NCBI GenBank assembly: GCA_913051755.1
Contig: CAJXBR010000005.1
Span: forward strand, 1-46,129
Reading direction: 5' to 3'
Length of the DNA stretch: 46,129 nucleotides
Source: an uncultured Flavobacteriaceae bacterium
Lineage (GTDB): Bacteria; Bacteroidota; Bacteroidia; Flavobacteriales; Flavobacteriaceae
Below, piece after piece: positions 16,175 to 26,971 of the stretch. The number at the start of each line of letters is the position of its first letter. Position 1 is the stretch's first letter. A program made the position numbers and the translations under genes. The notes beneath the pieces are model-generated. The model was not told the DNA's origin, ran no database searches, and saw only the letters and a list, made by a program, of their open reading frames with translations.

Positions 16175-17458
16175 TTATCGCTTATCGATTGACACAAAAG
16201 ATCGTTTTTGTTCTCCTGTATAAATCTGACGAGGGCGCCCGATGGGTTCCTTTCGCTTGCGCATCTCACGCCATTGCGCAATCCAGCCAGGCAAACGACC
16301 TAAAGCGAACATTACAGTATACATTTCAACTGGAATTCCCATCGCACGATAAATGATCCCTGAATAAAAATCGACATTTGGATAAAGCTTTCGCATGACA
16401 AAGTATTCATCTTCCAACGCTGTTTGCTCAAGTTTTTTTGCAATATCTAAAACAGGGTCAACAACACCCAAATCATTGAGAACATCGTGTGCAGTTTTTT
16501 TGATGATTCTTGCACGAGGATCAAAGTTTTTATACACTCTGTGGCCAAAACCCATCAATCGAAAAGGGTCTGATTTATCTTTTGCCTTTTCGATATATTT
16601 TTGAACATCGCCACCATCATTCTTGATATCCTCAAGCATTTCGACCACAGCCTGATTCGCACCTCCATGAAGGGGTCCCCACAAAGCTGAAATCCCTGCA
16701 GCAACAGAGGCAAAGAGACCAGCATGAGATGAACCAACAATTCGCACAGTTGAGGTAGAACAGTTTTGCTCATGGTCTGCATGAAGGATTAACAACTTCG
16801 TCAGTGCATTATCAACAATTGGGTTGGCAACATATTCTTTGTTGGGCTTACGAAACATCATCCTTGCGATGTTTTCCACATATCCAAGAGCATAATCTCC
16901 ATATTTTAGTGGTAATCCCATACGCTTTCGATAAACCCAAGAAACGAGAATTGGGAGCTTGCCCATGAGGTGAACGATTGCATTGTAAATCTGATCATCT
17001 GCATTGACATCAACTGAGCTTGGGTTGAAAGCAGTTAGACCACTTGTGAGTGAAGATAGCACACCCATTGGATGTGCACTTTTTGGAAAACTCTCTAATA
17101 TTTTTTTTAAGTCTTCATCGACGTAAGACTCCTCTTTTATTTCGATTAAAAATGCATCATGCTGCTCTTGCGTTGGCAGTTCGCCAAAAATTAAAAGGTA
17201 GGCAACCTCAAGAAAGTTGGCTTTTTCGGCCAATTCGTCAATTTCATACCCTCTATAGCGCAAGATGCCCTTCTCACCATCCAAGAATGTGATTCCACTT
17301 TCGCAAGAACCTGTGTTTTTATAGCCAGGATCAAGTGTAATCAGACCCAATTGCTGACGCAAGCTTTTCACGTCTATAGCGTGTTCACCCTCACTCCCTT
17401 CAACAATTGGTAGTTCTACTTCTTTTCCGTTAAATTCTAAATTTATTTTTGAAGACAT
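16175..17458 (-). CDS. gltA: Citrate synthase (type II)
   Basis: Entry enzyme of the citric acid cycle, 427 aa, condensing acetyl-CoA with oxaloacetate. Catalytic motifs are LHADHEQNCSTSTVR, GPLHGGANQAV and GFGHRVYKNFDPRA, and the C-terminal substrate arginines follow in the WIAQWREMRK region. The N-terminal small beta domain (residues 1-50) is typical of the hexameric, NADH-sensitive Gram-negative form. It lies 67 bases after eno with its own TATTTTTG -7 element, and is followed closely by the two amidinotransferase-family genes. Confidence 0.96.
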   Translation of the reverse strand: MSSKINLEFNGKEVELPIVEGSEGEHAIDVKSLRQQLGLITLDPGYKNTGSCESGITFLDGEKGILRYRGYEIDELAEKANFLEVAYLLIFGELPTQEQHDAFLIEIKEESYVDEDLKKILESFPKSAHPMGVLSSLTSGLTAFNPSSVDVNADDQIYNAIVHLMGKLPILVSWVYRKRMGLPLKYGDYALGYVENIARMMFRKPNKEYVANPIVDNALTKLLILHADHEQNCSTSTVRIVGSSHAGLFASVAAGISALWGPLHGGANQAVVEMLEDIKNDGGDVQKYIEKAKDKSDPFRLMGFGHRVYKNFDPRARIIKKTAHDVLNDLGVVDPVLDIAKKLEQTALEDEYFVMRKLYPNVDFYSGIIYRAMGIPVEMYTVMFALGRLPGWIAQWREMRKRKEPIGRPRQIYTGEQKRSFVSIDKR

Positions 17459-17475
17459 CTGCTTGGTTTGTCTTA

Positions 17476-17483
17476 CAAAAATA
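17476..17483 (-). promoter_or_regulatory. Predicted -7 element TATTTTTG of gltA
   Basis: An exact TAnnTTTG match on the minus strand, 17 bases before the gltA ATG, in the 67-base gap after eno. A small TTCGC-A6-GCGA hairpin lies just upstream (17492-17506). No -33 element is at normal spacing. Confidence 0.5.
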
Positions 17484-17525
17484 CAATAGGATTCGCAAAA
17501 AAGCGAGGGGATGACTTAATATTCG

Positions 17526-18821
<1,296 letters not shown>

Positions 18822-19934
18822 TTACTTTTTTTGGTTTTGGATAAGTTGAATAAATTGATCAAACAGATAAGAAGAGTCATGTGGACCGGGACTTGCCTCA
18901 GGGTGATACTGAACAGAGAAGCAGGGTTTTCCATTCACTCGTATACCAGCAACAGTATTGTCGTTTAAGTGAAGATGTGTAATCGATACATTTTTATTGT
19001 TTTCAGTCGCCACTCGATCGATGGCAAAGCCATGATTTTGAGAAGTGATTTCACCTTTACCTGTTTCTAGGTTTAAGATTGGATGATTTATACCTCGATG
19101 CCCATTTCGCATTTTATAAGTTGGAATTCCTTGGGATAAGGCAATGACTTGATGACCAAGACAAATCCCAAAAAGGGGTTTATTTGCTGCCAAAACCTGT
19201 GATGCAATTTCGATAGGGCCAGTCAATGGCTCAGGGTCACCTGGACCGTTTGAAAGAAAGTATCCGTCAGGGTTCCAAGCAGACATTGTTTCATAATTTG
19301 TATCAAATGGAAATACTTTTATGTAGGCGTTTCGCACGACTAGGTTTCGCAAAATATTCTTTTTGATCCCTAAGTCCAAAGCAGCAATTTTGATCGGTGC
19401 ATTTGGGTCACCCTCAAAATAGGGTTCAGTTGTGGAAACTTTCGATGCCAATTCAAGGCCTTTCATCGATGGTACTTTCTGCAGTTGTTGCTGTAAGCTA
19501 TCCATCTCGTCAACTTTGGTTGAAATGAGTGCATTCATAGCACCATTGTCTCTAATATAGCTTACCAATGCACGTGTATCCACATCAGAGATGGCTACCA
19601 GATTTTGCTTTTCAAAAAAATCAAAAAGTGACTCATCTGCTGCTGGACGTGAATGCTCAAAGTTGAAGTTTTTGCATATCAAGCCCGAAATTTGAATCTG
19701 ATTTGACTCAAACTCCTCATCATTTACACCATAATTTCCAATATGGGCATTGGTTGCAACCATCAGTTGGCCATAGTATGAGGGATCTGTAAAAATTTCT
19801 TGGTAACCAGTCATTCCAGTGTTGAAACACACCTCGCCAGTTGCTGTGCCGTCTATTCCAACAGATTTTCCGAAAAAAACAGTTCCATCTTCGAGCAGAA
19901 TAAACGCTTTTGGACGCGGACTGTATTTACCCAT
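18822..19934 (-). CDS. carA: Carbamoyl-phosphate synthase small subunit
   Basis: Glutamine amidotransferase subunit, 370 aa, which supplies ammonia to CarB for carbamoyl phosphate, the precursor of pyrimidines and arginine. The nucleophilic Cys is in LFGICLGHQVIA, and the His-Glu pair is in QYHPEASPGPHD. The N-terminal domain begins PKAFILLEDGTVFFGKS. An in-frame start 21 codons upstream would begin inside the rplQ terminator, so ATG 19934 is used. The large subunit carB is not in the window, and the gene is joined instead to eno. It has its own promoter just after the ribosomal terminator. Confidence 0.96.
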   Translation of the reverse strand: MGKYSPRPKAFILLEDGTVFFGKSVGIDGTATGEVCFNTGMTGYQEIFTDPSYYGQLMVATNAHIGNYGVNDEEFESNQIQISGLICKNFNFEHSRPAADESLFDFFEKQNLVAISDVDTRALVSYIRDNGAMNALISTKVDEMDSLQQQLQKVPSMKGLELASKVSTTEPYFEGDPNAPIKIAALDLGIKKNILRNLVVRNAYIKVFPFDTNYETMSAWNPDGYFLSNGPGDPEPLTGPIEIASQVLAANKPLFGICLGHQVIALSQGIPTYKMRNGHRGINHPILNLETGKGEITSQNHGFAIDRVATENNKNVSITHLHLNDNTVAGIRVNGKPCFSVQYHPEASPGPHDSSYLFDQFIQLIQNQKK

Positions 19935-19951
19935 CTTGTTGTTTGTTGCTA

Positions 19952-19983
19952 CAAAAATAGCACAAAAAAAAGGATAAACACAA
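19952..19983 (-). promoter_or_regulatory. Predicted carA promoter TTG-N21-TATTTTTG
   Basis: On the minus strand, TTG (19983-19981) and the exact -7 element TATTTTTG (19959-19952) are 21 bases apart. The -7 element is 17 bases before the carA ATG. The -33 TTG is formed by the loop of the rplQ terminator hairpin, so the two signals are interleaved. Confidence 0.6.
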
Positions 19984-19994
19984 TGGTTTATCCT
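19964..19994 (-). terminator. Intrinsic terminator of the ribosomal protein operon after rplQ
   Basis: On the minus strand the sequence is AGGATAAAC-CATTGT-GTTTATCCT followed by a run of T: a perfect 9-bp stem with a 6-base loop and a U-tract. It lies 37 bases after the rplQ stop and would end the long rpsL-rplQ transcription unit. It also overlaps the -33 region of carA. Confidence 0.85.
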
Positions 19995-20031
19995 CATTAG
20001 TTATTAAAAAATTTTGAAGATTTACACAATG

Positions 20032-20715
20032 TTATTCTGCAGCATTCTCTTTTGATTCTTCATCATTTTGTTCAGTCTGATCAGCTGACGTTGACGAATC
20101 TTTAGCAGCACCTTCTTTCTTTTCAGATTTTACTTCTTCCGCTGGTGCTTCCTCTACTTTCTCAGATTTTTTCACAGCTGCGTCAGTTGTTGGTGTTTCT
20201 TCATTGGCTTCTTTAGTCAATTCATTATCAACAAAATCCTCGTCCAATTCTTCATTCGCTTCAGCTGCAACAGCTACAGTAGCAGCATCAGCTTTTTTCT
20301 TACTAACAAGGCGACGACGAGATCGCTTTTTAGCAGGTTTGTTGGTAACATACGTAACATTAAAATCAACAAGTTCGATCATTGCCATAGAGGCATTGTC
20401 ACCCATGCGACTTCCAACTTTGATAATTCGTGTATATCCACCTGGTCGATCTGCAACCCTATCAGCGATATCTCTAAAAAGTTCACTTACTGCATATTTA
20501 TTTCGCAGGGCTGAAAAAACAACTCTTCGATTGTGAGTCGTGTCACTTTTTGCTTTTGTAATCAGTGGCTCGACAAACTTTTTGAGAGCTTTGGCTTTGG
20601 CAACAGTGGTGTTGATGCGCTTGTGCTCAATTAATGATGATGCCATGTTAGCCATCATTGCTTTGCGGTGAGATGATGTTCTCCCCAAATGCGCAATCTT
20701 TTTTCCATGTCTCAT
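20032..20715 (-). CDS. rplQ: 50S ribosomal protein L17 with long acidic tail
   Basis: Residues 1-125 are a complete L17 ([20 protein letters not shown]), which sits at the peptide exit side of the large subunit. A basic linker, [13 protein letters not shown], and about 80 residues dominated by Glu, Ala, Lys, Ser and Asp follow, to 227 aa in total; the usual bacterial length is about 120-130. Such tails occur in flavobacterial L17 and look disordered. It is the last gene of the alpha operon, 21 bases after rpoA, and is followed by a terminator. Confidence 0.96.
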   Translation of the reverse strand: MRHGKKIAHLGRTSSHRKAMMANMASSLIEHKRINTTVAKAKALKKFVEPLITKAKSDTTHNRRVVFSALRNKYAVSELFRDIADRVADRPGGYTRIIKVGSRMGDNASMAMIELVDFNVTYVTNKPAKKRSRRRLVSKKKADAATVAVAAEANEELDEDFVDNELTKEANEETPTTDAAVKKSEKVEEAPAEEVKSEKKEGAAKDSSTSADQTEQNDEESKENAAE

Positions 20716-20736
20716 AATACGATTCTTTGCAGGGGG

Positions 20737-21729
20737 TTAGTCCTTATCTAATTTGTATTTGCTTAAATCCATTCCAAAATTTAGTCCTTTAGAAACAACT
20801 AAATCCTCAAGTTCTGTCAATGATTTTTTTCCGAAGTTTCTAAACTTCATCAGATCCGATTTGTTGAATGAAACCAAGTCTCCAAGTGTATCAACCTCAG
20901 CAGCTTTTAAGCAGTTCAAAGCACGAACTGAAAGGTCCATATCAATGAGTTTTGTTTTCAATAACTGTCGCATATGAAGCGATTCTTCATCATAAACCTC
21001 AGCCTGTGCAATTTCATCAGCCTCTAGGGTTATACGCTCATCTGAAAACAGCATGAAGTGATGGATCAAAGTCTTAGCAGCTTCTGTCAATGCATCTTTT
21101 GGGTGAATAGACCCATCAGTAGCAATTTCGAAAATAAGCTTTTCATAATCTGTTTTTTGCTCAACTCTATAGTTTTCGATACTGTATTTCACGTTCTTGA
21201 TAGGCGTATAAACAGAGTCAATAGCAATGGTTCCAATTGGTGCAGAAGCTTTTTTGTTTTCCTCAGCTGGCACATAACCTCTTCCTTTGTCAATTGTAAA
21301 CTCGAAATTGAGGTTTACACTCTTATCCATATTACAAATCACCAAGTCTGGGTTGAGTACTTGAAAACCAGAGATGAATTTTTGTAGATCACCAGCAGTG
21401 AGTTTTTCTTGATTGGATATCGCAACACTAACAGTTTCATCATCAACTGCATCAATTTGCTGCTTCAATCGCACCTGCTTAAAGTTCAAAATCATTTCTG
21501 TAACGTCTTCAACAATACCAGGAAGGGTAGAGAATTCGTGGTCAACTTGATTGATGCGCAGGGAAGTAATGGCAAACCCCTCTAGAGAGGATAACATCAC
21601 TCGACGTAATGCGTTACCAACTGTCAGTCCATATCCAGGTTCAAGAGGTCGAAACTCGAATATCCCCTCAAACTCCGTGGATTCAATCATTATTACTTTG
21701 TCGGGCTTTTGAAAATTAAATAATGCCAT
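20737..21729 (-). CDS. rpoA: DNA-directed RNA polymerase subunit alpha
   Basis: RNA polymerase assembly subunit of 330 aa. The N-terminal dimerisation domain (about 1-230) contains [22 protein letters not shown], quoted only as a position guide near residues 27-48. The C-terminal domain (about 255-320) contains [16 protein letters not shown] and [10 protein letters not shown], which bind UP elements and activators. Standard length. It lies between rpsD (6 bases) and rplQ (21 bases) in the alpha operon. Confidence 0.98.
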   Translation of the reverse strand: MALFNFQKPDKVIMIESTEFEGIFEFRPLEPGYGLTVGNALRRVMLSSLEGFAITSLRINQVDHEFSTLPGIVEDVTEMILNFKQVRLKQQIDAVDDETVSVAISNQEKLTAGDLQKFISGFQVLNPDLVICNMDKSVNLNFEFTIDKGRGYVPAEENKKASAPIGTIAIDSVYTPIKNVKYSIENYRVEQKTDYEKLIFEIATDGSIHPKDALTEAAKTLIHHFMLFSDERITLEADEIAQAEVYDEESLHMRQLLKTKLIDMDLSVRALNCLKAAEVDTLGDLVSFNKSDLMKFRNFGKKSLTELEDLVVSKGLNFGMDLSKYKLDKD

Positions 21730-21735
21730 TCTAAT

Positions 21736-22341
21736 TTATTTTGAATAAAGTTCTACAATCAATTGTTCTTTTATATTTTCTGTTATTTGCTCGCGCATAG
21801 GAACGGAAACCATGGTACCCTCTAAAGTGGCTTCATTAAATGATAGCCATTCTTGTACGGAATTGGGTTGAGCAACCGATCGCTCTACAACATCTAGTGA
21901 TTTTGATTTTTCGCGAACACCTACAACATCGCCTTCTTTCACGGTTGTTGATGAGATATTGTTGACCGATCCGTTTAGGGTAATGTGTCGGTGGCTTACC
22001 AATTGTCGCGCTGCACTTCTAGTGGGTGCTAATCCCAGTCGAAAAACGATGTTGTCTAAACGAGATTCACATAGCTGAAGTAACACCTCACCTGTGACAC
22101 CTTTGCTTCGGCTTGCACGATTAAACAAGTTTCTGAACTGACGTTCTAAAATCCCATACGTGAATTTTGCTTTTTGTTTCTCCATCAGCTGAATAGCATA
22201 TTCAGACTTTTTTGGGCGACGGCGATTATTTCCGTGTTGCCCTGGCGGATAATTTCTTTTTTCGAAAGCTTTATCCTCTCCGAAGATGGCTTCGCCAAAC
22301 TTCCGAGCTATTTTTGTTTTTGGACCAGTATATCTTGCCAT
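21736..22341 (-). CDS. rpsD: 30S ribosomal protein S4
   Basis: Primary 16S rRNA-binding protein, 201 aa. It begins [17 protein letters not shown], with the flavobacterial [16 protein letters not shown] segment. The S4 RNA-binding domain starts near residue 92 ([19 protein letters not shown]). The N-terminal zinc cysteines of some S4 proteins are absent. In E. coli S4 represses the alpha operon translationally; the 71-base structured gap upstream, the longest within the alpha segment, could allow something similar here, but that is inference. Confidence 0.97.
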   Translation of the reverse strand: MARYTGPKTKIARKFGEAIFGEDKAFEKRNYPPGQHGNNRRRPKKSEYAIQLMEKQKAKFTYGILERQFRNLFNRASRSKGVTGEVLLQLCESRLDNIVFRLGLAPTRSAARQLVSHRHITLNGSVNNISSTTVKEGDVVGVREKSKSLDVVERSVAQPNSVQEWLSFNEATLEGTMVSVPMREQITENIKEQLIVELYSK

Positions 22342-22412
22342 AGTTTATATTTAGTGAAGGGGAATGAGAATTAAGGTCTATCCTTCGTCAAACAAATTCC
22401 CTCCTTGATTAT

Positions 22413-22796
22413 TTATACTCTTCTTCTTTTCGGTGGTCTACATCCGTTGTGAGGAAGTGGTGTAACATCAACGATTTCAGTTACCTCAATTCCCAAATTG
22501 TGAATGGTTCGAATGGCAGATTCACGACCATTTCCGGGACCTTTCACAAATACTTTTACTTTACGCAAGCCCGCCTCCAATGCAACCTTACCGGCATCCT
22601 CTGCAGCAAGCTGAGCTGCGTAAGGCGTATTCTTTTTCGAACCTCTAAAGCCCATTTTACCTGCTGATGACCAAGAAATTACTTCACCTTTGGTATTGGT
22701 TAGAGATATGATAATGTTGTTGAATGAAGCAGTAACATGTGCTTCTCCGAATGACTCCACAACAACTTTTCTTTTTTTAGAACTCGTCTTCGCCAT
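22413..22796 (-). CDS. rpsK: 30S ribosomal protein S11
   Basis: Platform protein of the small subunit, 127 aa, near the mRNA exit. The core is [21 protein letters not shown] and [16 protein letters not shown], with the C-terminal [18 protein letters not shown] typical of S11. Normal length. It lies 10 bases after rpsM. Confidence 0.97.
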   Translation of the reverse strand: MAKTSSKKRKVVVESFGEAHVTASFNNIIISLTNTKGEVISWSSAGKMGFRGSKKNTPYAAQLAAEDAGKVALEAGLRKVKVFVKGPGNGRESAIRTIHNLGIEVTEIVDVTPLPHNGCRPPKRRRV

Positions 22797-22806
22797 AGAT
22801 CAATAA

Positions 22807-23181
22807 TTATTTGGTTACTTTCTTTTTGTTTGCAACAGTCTTACGTTTTCCTTTTCGTGTTCTAGAGTTATTTTTTGTTCTCTGTCCACGTAGAGGAAGA
22901 CCAATTCTGTGGCGAATTCCTCTGAATGAGCCGATGTCCATTAATCTCTTAATGCTAATCTGTATTTCCGATCGAAGTTCTCCTTCAATGGTAAATGCAG
23001 AAACGGCGTCACGAATTCTTCCGATTTCGTCATCATTCCAATCCGAAACTTTTTTGTTTACATCCACCCCAGCTTTTTCTAATATCTGCTGTGCTCTACT
23101 TTTACCTACACCGAAAATGTAAGTCAAGGCGATTTCACCTCGTTTTTGTTTTGGAATATCTACTCCTGAAATTCTTGCCAT
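22807..23181 (-). CDS. rpsM: 30S ribosomal protein S13
   Basis: Head protein of the small subunit, 124 aa, contacting the P-site tRNA and the large subunit. It begins [21 protein letters not shown], with a helix-two-turn-helix region around [18 protein letters not shown] and the basic C-terminal tail [19 protein letters not shown]. It starts 2 bases after the rpmJ stop. Confidence 0.97.
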   Translation of the reverse strand: MARISGVDIPKQKRGEIALTYIFGVGKSRAQQILEKAGVDVNKKVSDWNDDEIGRIRDAVSAFTIEGELRSEIQISIKRLMDIGSFRGIRHRIGLPLRGQRTKNNSRTRKGKRKTVANKKKVTK

Positions 23182-23183
23182 AA

Positions 23184-23300
23184 TTACCCTTGTCTTTGTT
23201 TAAATCGTGGATTCTTCTTGTTAATGACATACAAGCGTCCTTTGCGACGTACAATCTTGCAATCTGCGCTTCTTTTCTTTAATGATGCTCTTACTTTCAT
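23184..23300 (-). CDS. rpmJ: 50S ribosomal protein L36 (zinc-free form)
   Basis: A 38-aa gene between infA and rpsM, easily missed because of its size. The protein begins [20 protein letters not shown] and ends [12 protein letters not shown]. Only one cysteine (Cys14) remains of the Cys-Cys-Cys-His zinc ligands found in the zinc-binding form, so this is the zinc-independent type. The position (infA-rpmJ-rpsM) is the standard one. Gaps of 2 bases on each side show it is part of the operon. Confidence 0.95.
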   Translation of the reverse strand: MKVRASLKKRSADCKIVRRKGRLYVINKKNPRFKQRQG

Positions 23301-23302
23301 AA

Positions 23303-23518
23303 TTAGTATCTATATGTAATCCGTGCCTTTGTCAAGTCATACGGACTCATTTCAAGTTTTACTTTATCTCCTGGTAACAGCTTAATATAATACATACGCA
23401 TTTTACCAGAAATGTGTGCCGTAACAACGTGTCCGTTTTCCAATTCTACACGAAACATAGCGTTGGATAACGCCTCAATAATCTGTCCATCTTGCTCTAT
23501 CGCAGGTTGCTTTGCCAT
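23303..23518 (-). CDS. infA: Translation initiation factor IF-1
   Basis: An S1-like OB-fold protein of 71 aa that occupies the A site during initiation. [20 protein letters not shown] is followed by [21 protein letters not shown] and the conserved C-terminal [10 protein letters not shown]. Its 2-base spacing to secY and rpmJ fits the standard secY-infA-rpmJ order. Confidence 0.97.
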   Translation of the reverse strand: MAKQPAIEQDGQIIEALSNAMFRVELENGHVVTAHISGKMRMYYIKLLPGDKVKLEMSPYDLTKARITYRY

Positions 23519-23520
23519 GA

Positions 23521-24864
23521 TTATCCTTTTCTTTTATTTCCCGTTGTCATCAAGCCGTCGTAATGACGGTTAAGCAAGTATGCATTGACTTGCTGAATCG
23601 TATCGATTGCAACTCCAACCATGATCAATAATGAAGTTCCTCCGTAAAAAAGAGCCCAACCTTGTTGTAAGCCCAATAATTGGTAGGCAACAGCGGGTAA
23701 AACAGCTATTGCTGCCAAAAACAACGACCCTGGAAATGTAATGTGTGACATCACTCGATCCAAAAAATCGGCTGTTTCGCCTCCTGGGCGTATTCCAGGA
23801 ATAAATCCACCATTTCTTTTAAGGTCATCTGCCATTTTGTTTGTCGGAACTGTAATTGCAGTATAGAAATATGTAAATACAATGATTAATACCCCAAACA
23901 AAACATTATACCAAAGGCCAAAGATATCTGAAAATGATGCCTGCATCCATTGACCAACTGCATTGTTGCCAATTGCCTGACCAAGGTATGCTGGTGCAAA
24001 CATGATTGCTTGTGCAAAGATGATGGGCATCACTCCAGAAGCATTTAGCTTTAAAGGTATATATTGACGTGCACTCCCTTGATTTTTTGCATAACCTCCA
24101 GCTGCTGTACGACGAGCATACTGAACTGGAATTTGACGAACAGCTAGAACTAAAAGGACACACAATCCGTTGACGATGATCCAAATGACTAACTCAACCA
24201 AGATCATGATAAGACCTCCATTGTTTTCAGTCACTCGTGATACAAATTCTTGTACAAAAGACAGAGGCATGGTTGCGATGATACCTACTGTAATCAGTAA
24301 TGATATGCCATTTCCAATCCCCTTATCTGTAATTTTCTCACCCAGCCACATCGCAAATATTGTTCCTGTTACCAATATGATAACTGAGGAAATAATGAAG
24401 GTGGGGCCTTTTCCAAGAAGGAATGCAGAATCAGGAACTCCAAGAGCACCCAAACCATATAGATATGCTGGTGCCTGTACAACACAGATGGCAATGGTTA
24501 ACCAACGTGTAATTTGATTGATTGTTCTACGACCACTTTCACCTTCCTTTTGCAATTTCTGAAGATACGGAACAGCGATTCCCATCAATTGAACAACAAT
24601 AGAAGCAGATATGTATGGCATAATCCCAAGGGCAAATACAGATGCATTGGCAAATGCACCACCTGTAAAAGCGTTTAAAATCCCTAAAAGACCTCCACCA
24701 TCGGTACGGTTGGCAAGCTCAGAAAGCTGAACTGAATCAATACCCGGAAGTACAACTTGAGCACCCACACGATAGACAAGTAGTATACCCAAAGTTAGAC
24801 CCACACGGTTTCTCAACTCCTCAATTTTCCAAATATTCTTTATTGCTTCTAAAAATTGTTTCAT
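23521..24864 (-). CDS. secY: Preprotein translocase subunit SecY
   Basis: Channel subunit of SecYEG, 447 aa, with about ten transmembrane helices. Recognisable stretches are [13 protein letters not shown] in the first periplasmic region, [22 protein letters not shown], and the cytoplasmic loop [12 protein letters not shown] that contacts the ribosome and SecA. A TTG two codons upstream (24868-24870) is in frame, but ATG 24864 ([12 protein letters not shown]) fits the family. It follows rplO by 6 bases, as in most spc operons. Confidence 0.97.
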   Translation of the reverse strand: MKQFLEAIKNIWKIEELRNRVGLTLGILLVYRVGAQVVLPGIDSVQLSELANRTDGGGLLGILNAFTGGAFANASVFALGIMPYISASIVVQLMGIAVPYLQKLQKEGESGRRTINQITRWLTIAICVVQAPAYLYGLGALGVPDSAFLLGKGPTFIISSVIILVTGTIFAMWLGEKITDKGIGNGISLLITVGIIATMPLSFVQEFVSRVTENNGGLIMILVELVIWIIVNGLCVLLVLAVRQIPVQYARRTAAGGYAKNQGSARQYIPLKLNASGVMPIIFAQAIMFAPAYLGQAIGNNAVGQWMQASFSDIFGLWYNVLFGVLIIVFTYFYTAITVPTNKMADDLKRNGGFIPGIRPGGETADFLDRVMSHITFPGSLFLAAIAVLPAVAYQLLGLQQGWALFYGGTSLLIMVGVAIDTIQQVNAYLLNRHYDGLMTTGNKRKG

Positions 24865-24870
24865 AATCAA

Positions 24871-25323
24871 TTAAGCATCAATCGCTTCTCCACCTGCAGC
24901 TTCAATTGCTGCTTTGGCAGATACTGTGAATTTGTGCGCTGTTATTTTCAATGCTGCTGATAATTTTCCTCGACCTAGAATCTTGACTAAATCATTTTTT
25001 CCTGCAAGTCTTAAATCAACAAATTGAGAGAGCGCAATTTCTTTTTTAACTTTTTTATTGTCTACCAATTGCTGTAATCTATCGAGGTTAATGCCTTGAT
25101 ATTCTTTACGATTAATATTAGTGAATCCAAATTTGGGAACACGACGTTGCAAAGGCATTTGACCTCCTTCAAAACCGATTTTTTTAGAGTACCCCGAACG
25201 AGACTTTGCTCCCTTGTGACCACGTGTTGCTGTTCCACCAGTTCCTGAACCTTGTCCACGACCTAGTCTTTTGTTTGCAGGTCTAACAGCTCCCTTTGCG
25301 GGTTTTAAATTTCCTAATTCCAT
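24871..25323 (-). CDS. rplO: 50S ribosomal protein L15
   Basis: Large-subunit protein of 150 aa, important in late 50S assembly. It begins with MELGNLKPAKGAVRPANKRLG and the Gly/Arg-rich RGQGSGTGGTATRGHKGAKS that threads through 23S rRNA. The globular C-terminal half ends KAAIEAAGGEAIDA. It lies between rpmD (3 bases) and secY. Confidence 0.97.
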   Translation of the reverse strand: MELGNLKPAKGAVRPANKRLGRGQGSGTGGTATRGHKGAKSRSGYSKKIGFEGGQMPLQRRVPKFGFTNINRKEYQGINLDRLQQLVDNKKVKKEIALSQFVDLRLAGKNDLVKILGRGKLSAALKITAHKFTVSAKAAIEAAGGEAIDA

Positions 25324-25326
25324 GGC

Positions 25327-25506
25327 TTATAATTGTTCTACTGAAACAAGGTGTTTCACTTTTTCTATCATTCCTAAAACAGCAGCAGAATCATTATGCT
25401 CAACAGAGTGACCAATGTTTTTCAAACCCAATGCTTTAAGGGTTAGTTTTTGATCTTCTGGTCGCTTGATGTTGCTCCGTGTTTGTGTTACTTTAATTTT
25501 TCCCAT
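25327..25506 (-). CDS. rpmD: 50S ribosomal protein L30
   Basis: Small large-subunit protein of 59 aa. The start MGKIKVTQTRSNIKRPEDQK gives the typical L30 N-terminus; longer in-frame extensions run back into rpsE and are not used. It ends KVKHLVSVEQL. The gene lies 4 bases after rpsE and 3 before rplO. Confidence 0.95.
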   Translation of the reverse strand: MGKIKVTQTRSNIKRPEDQKLTLKALGLKNIGHSVEHNDSAAVLGMIEKVKHLVSVEQL

Positions 25507-25510
25507 GATG

Positions 25511-26035
25511 CTATCCATTATATACTTTTTCAATAGAAATCCCTCGTTGTTTGGCAATAACAATTGCATTCCGCAATTGTAATAGCGCATCAAAAGTAGC
25601 CTTCACAACGTTGTGGGGGTTGGAAGAACCTTGTGACTTTGAAAGTACATCTTGTATCCCAACTGCTTCTAGTACTGCACGTACTGCGCCACCAGCAATT
25701 ACTCCTGTACCCGTTGATGCAGGTTGCAAGTAAACTCTGGCTCCGCCAAACTTACCCTTTTGTTGGTGAGGGAGTGTTCCTTTATAAACTGGAATACGTA
25801 CCAAATTTTTCTTGGCATCTTCAACAGCTTTCGCGATTGCTTCGCTCACCTCTTTTGACTTTCCAAGCCCATGTCCAACAACACCATTTTCATCGCCAAC
25901 GACAACAATAGCAGAAAACCCAAACGTACGACCTCCTTTGGTTACTTTTGTCACACGCTGAACGCCAACAAGACGATCTTTAAGTTCCAGTCCACCTGGC
26001 TTGACAAATTCTACATTTTTATAGTTTTGATACAT
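25511..26035 (-). CDS. rpsE: 30S ribosomal protein S5
   Basis: Small-subunit protein of 174 aa involved in decoding accuracy and mRNA unwinding at the entry tunnel. The double-stranded RNA-binding-like N domain begins [18 protein letters not shown] and includes [20 protein letters not shown]. The C domain holds [20 protein letters not shown]. Normal length, 7 bases after rplR. Confidence 0.97.
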   Translation of the reverse strand: MYQNYKNVEFVKPGGLELKDRLVGVQRVTKVTKGGRTFGFSAIVVVGDENGVVGHGLGKSKEVSEAIAKAVEDAKKNLVRIPVYKGTLPHQQKGKFGGARVYLQPASTGTGVIAGGAVRAVLEAVGIQDVLSKSQGSSNPHNVVKATFDALLQLRNAIVIAKQRGISIEKVYNG

Positions 26036-26042
26036 ACTTCAA

Positions 26043-26399
26043 TTAAAATTTTAATCCACCCTCACGAGCACCTTCGGCAAGTGATTTCACTCGACCGTGG
26101 TAGAGATATCCACCTCGATCAAACCTAATTTTTGTTACACCAGCAGCCAATGCTTTCTGAGCTATGTTCTTTCCAACCAAACCAGCTTGTTCCGTTTTGG
26201 ATGATCCTTTTCCAGTCAAATCACTATCACGAGATGATGCAGCAGCAAGTGTTTCTCCAGTTTCATCATTGATGATTTGTGCATAGATTTCTTTATTACT
26301 TCTAAAAACAGACATACGCGGCTGGTCAGACGTACCATAAACGGTAGCTTTCAAGCGGCGCTTGATGCGAAATCTTCGTTGTGTTTTCGTTTGCTTCAT
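26043..26399 (-). CDS. rplR: 50S ribosomal protein L18
   Basis: 5S rRNA-binding protein of 118 aa. The start [20 protein letters not shown] is used; the in-frame extension upstream overlaps rplF and has no L18 character. Motifs are [16 protein letters not shown] and [20 protein letters not shown] at the C-terminus. It works with L5 in the central protuberance. Confidence 0.96.
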   Translation of the reverse strand: MKQTKTQRRFRIKRRLKATVYGTSDQPRMSVFRSNKEIYAQIINDETGETLAAASSRDSDLTGKGSSKTEQAGLVGKNIAQKALAAGVTKIRFDRGGYLYHGRVKSLAEGAREGGLKF

Positions 26400-26409
26400 A
26401 ACTTTACTA

Positions 26410-26952
26410 TTACGCAGACTTACCTGCTTTTCTACGAATTTGTTCCCCAACAAACTTGATTCCTTTTCCTTTGTAAGGTTCTGGCTTACGGAAAGAACGA
26501 ATCTTGGCAACAACAGCTCCTAACAATTGTTTATCATATGAGGAGAGTTTCACGATTGGGTTTTGACCTTTTTCAGATATTGTTTCTACTTTCACTTCAA
26601 TAGGAATCTCAAAAACAATATTGTGAGAAAAACCAAGTGCAAGATCAAGTTTTTGACCTTGATTAGATGCACGATATCCAACACCAACAAGTTCCAGCTC
26701 TTTGGTAAAGCCTTTGGAAACGCCCTCAACCATATTGTTTACCAACGCCCGATACAAGCCATGCTTTTCTTTTTGCGGCTTTGCTTCAGATGGCCTACTA
26801 ACTGTCAATGTTGAATCCTTTTGGGTGAATGAAACTGAATCATATGGCTGACTTAGCTCTCCCAACTTTCCTTTAACGATAATGACGTCAGATTGAATAT
26901 CAACTACTACCCCTTCTGGAATTGTTATCGGATTGTTACCTATTCGTGACAT
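26410..26952 (-). CDS. rplF: 50S ribosomal protein L6
   Basis: Large-subunit protein of 180 aa near the factor-binding site. It has two repeated domains, starts [19 protein letters not shown], and ends with the signature [19 protein letters not shown]. An upstream in-frame ATG 16 codons earlier lies beyond the family start and is not used. It is 19 bases after rpsH. Confidence 0.97.
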   Translation of the reverse strand: MSRIGNNPITIPEGVVVDIQSDVIIVKGKLGELSQPYDSVSFTQKDSTLTVSRPSEAKPQKEKHGLYRALVNNMVEGVSKGFTKELELVGVGYRASNQGQKLDLALGFSHNIVFEIPIEVKVETISEKGQNPIVKLSSYDKQLLGAVVAKIRSFRKPEPYKGKGIKFVGEQIRRKAGKSA

Positions 26953-26971
26953 ATGTACTTTTTTACTTTTT

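Noticed and set aside
19935..19997. 21-residue extension of CarA
   Set aside because: It would be encoded within the rplQ terminator and the carA promoter.
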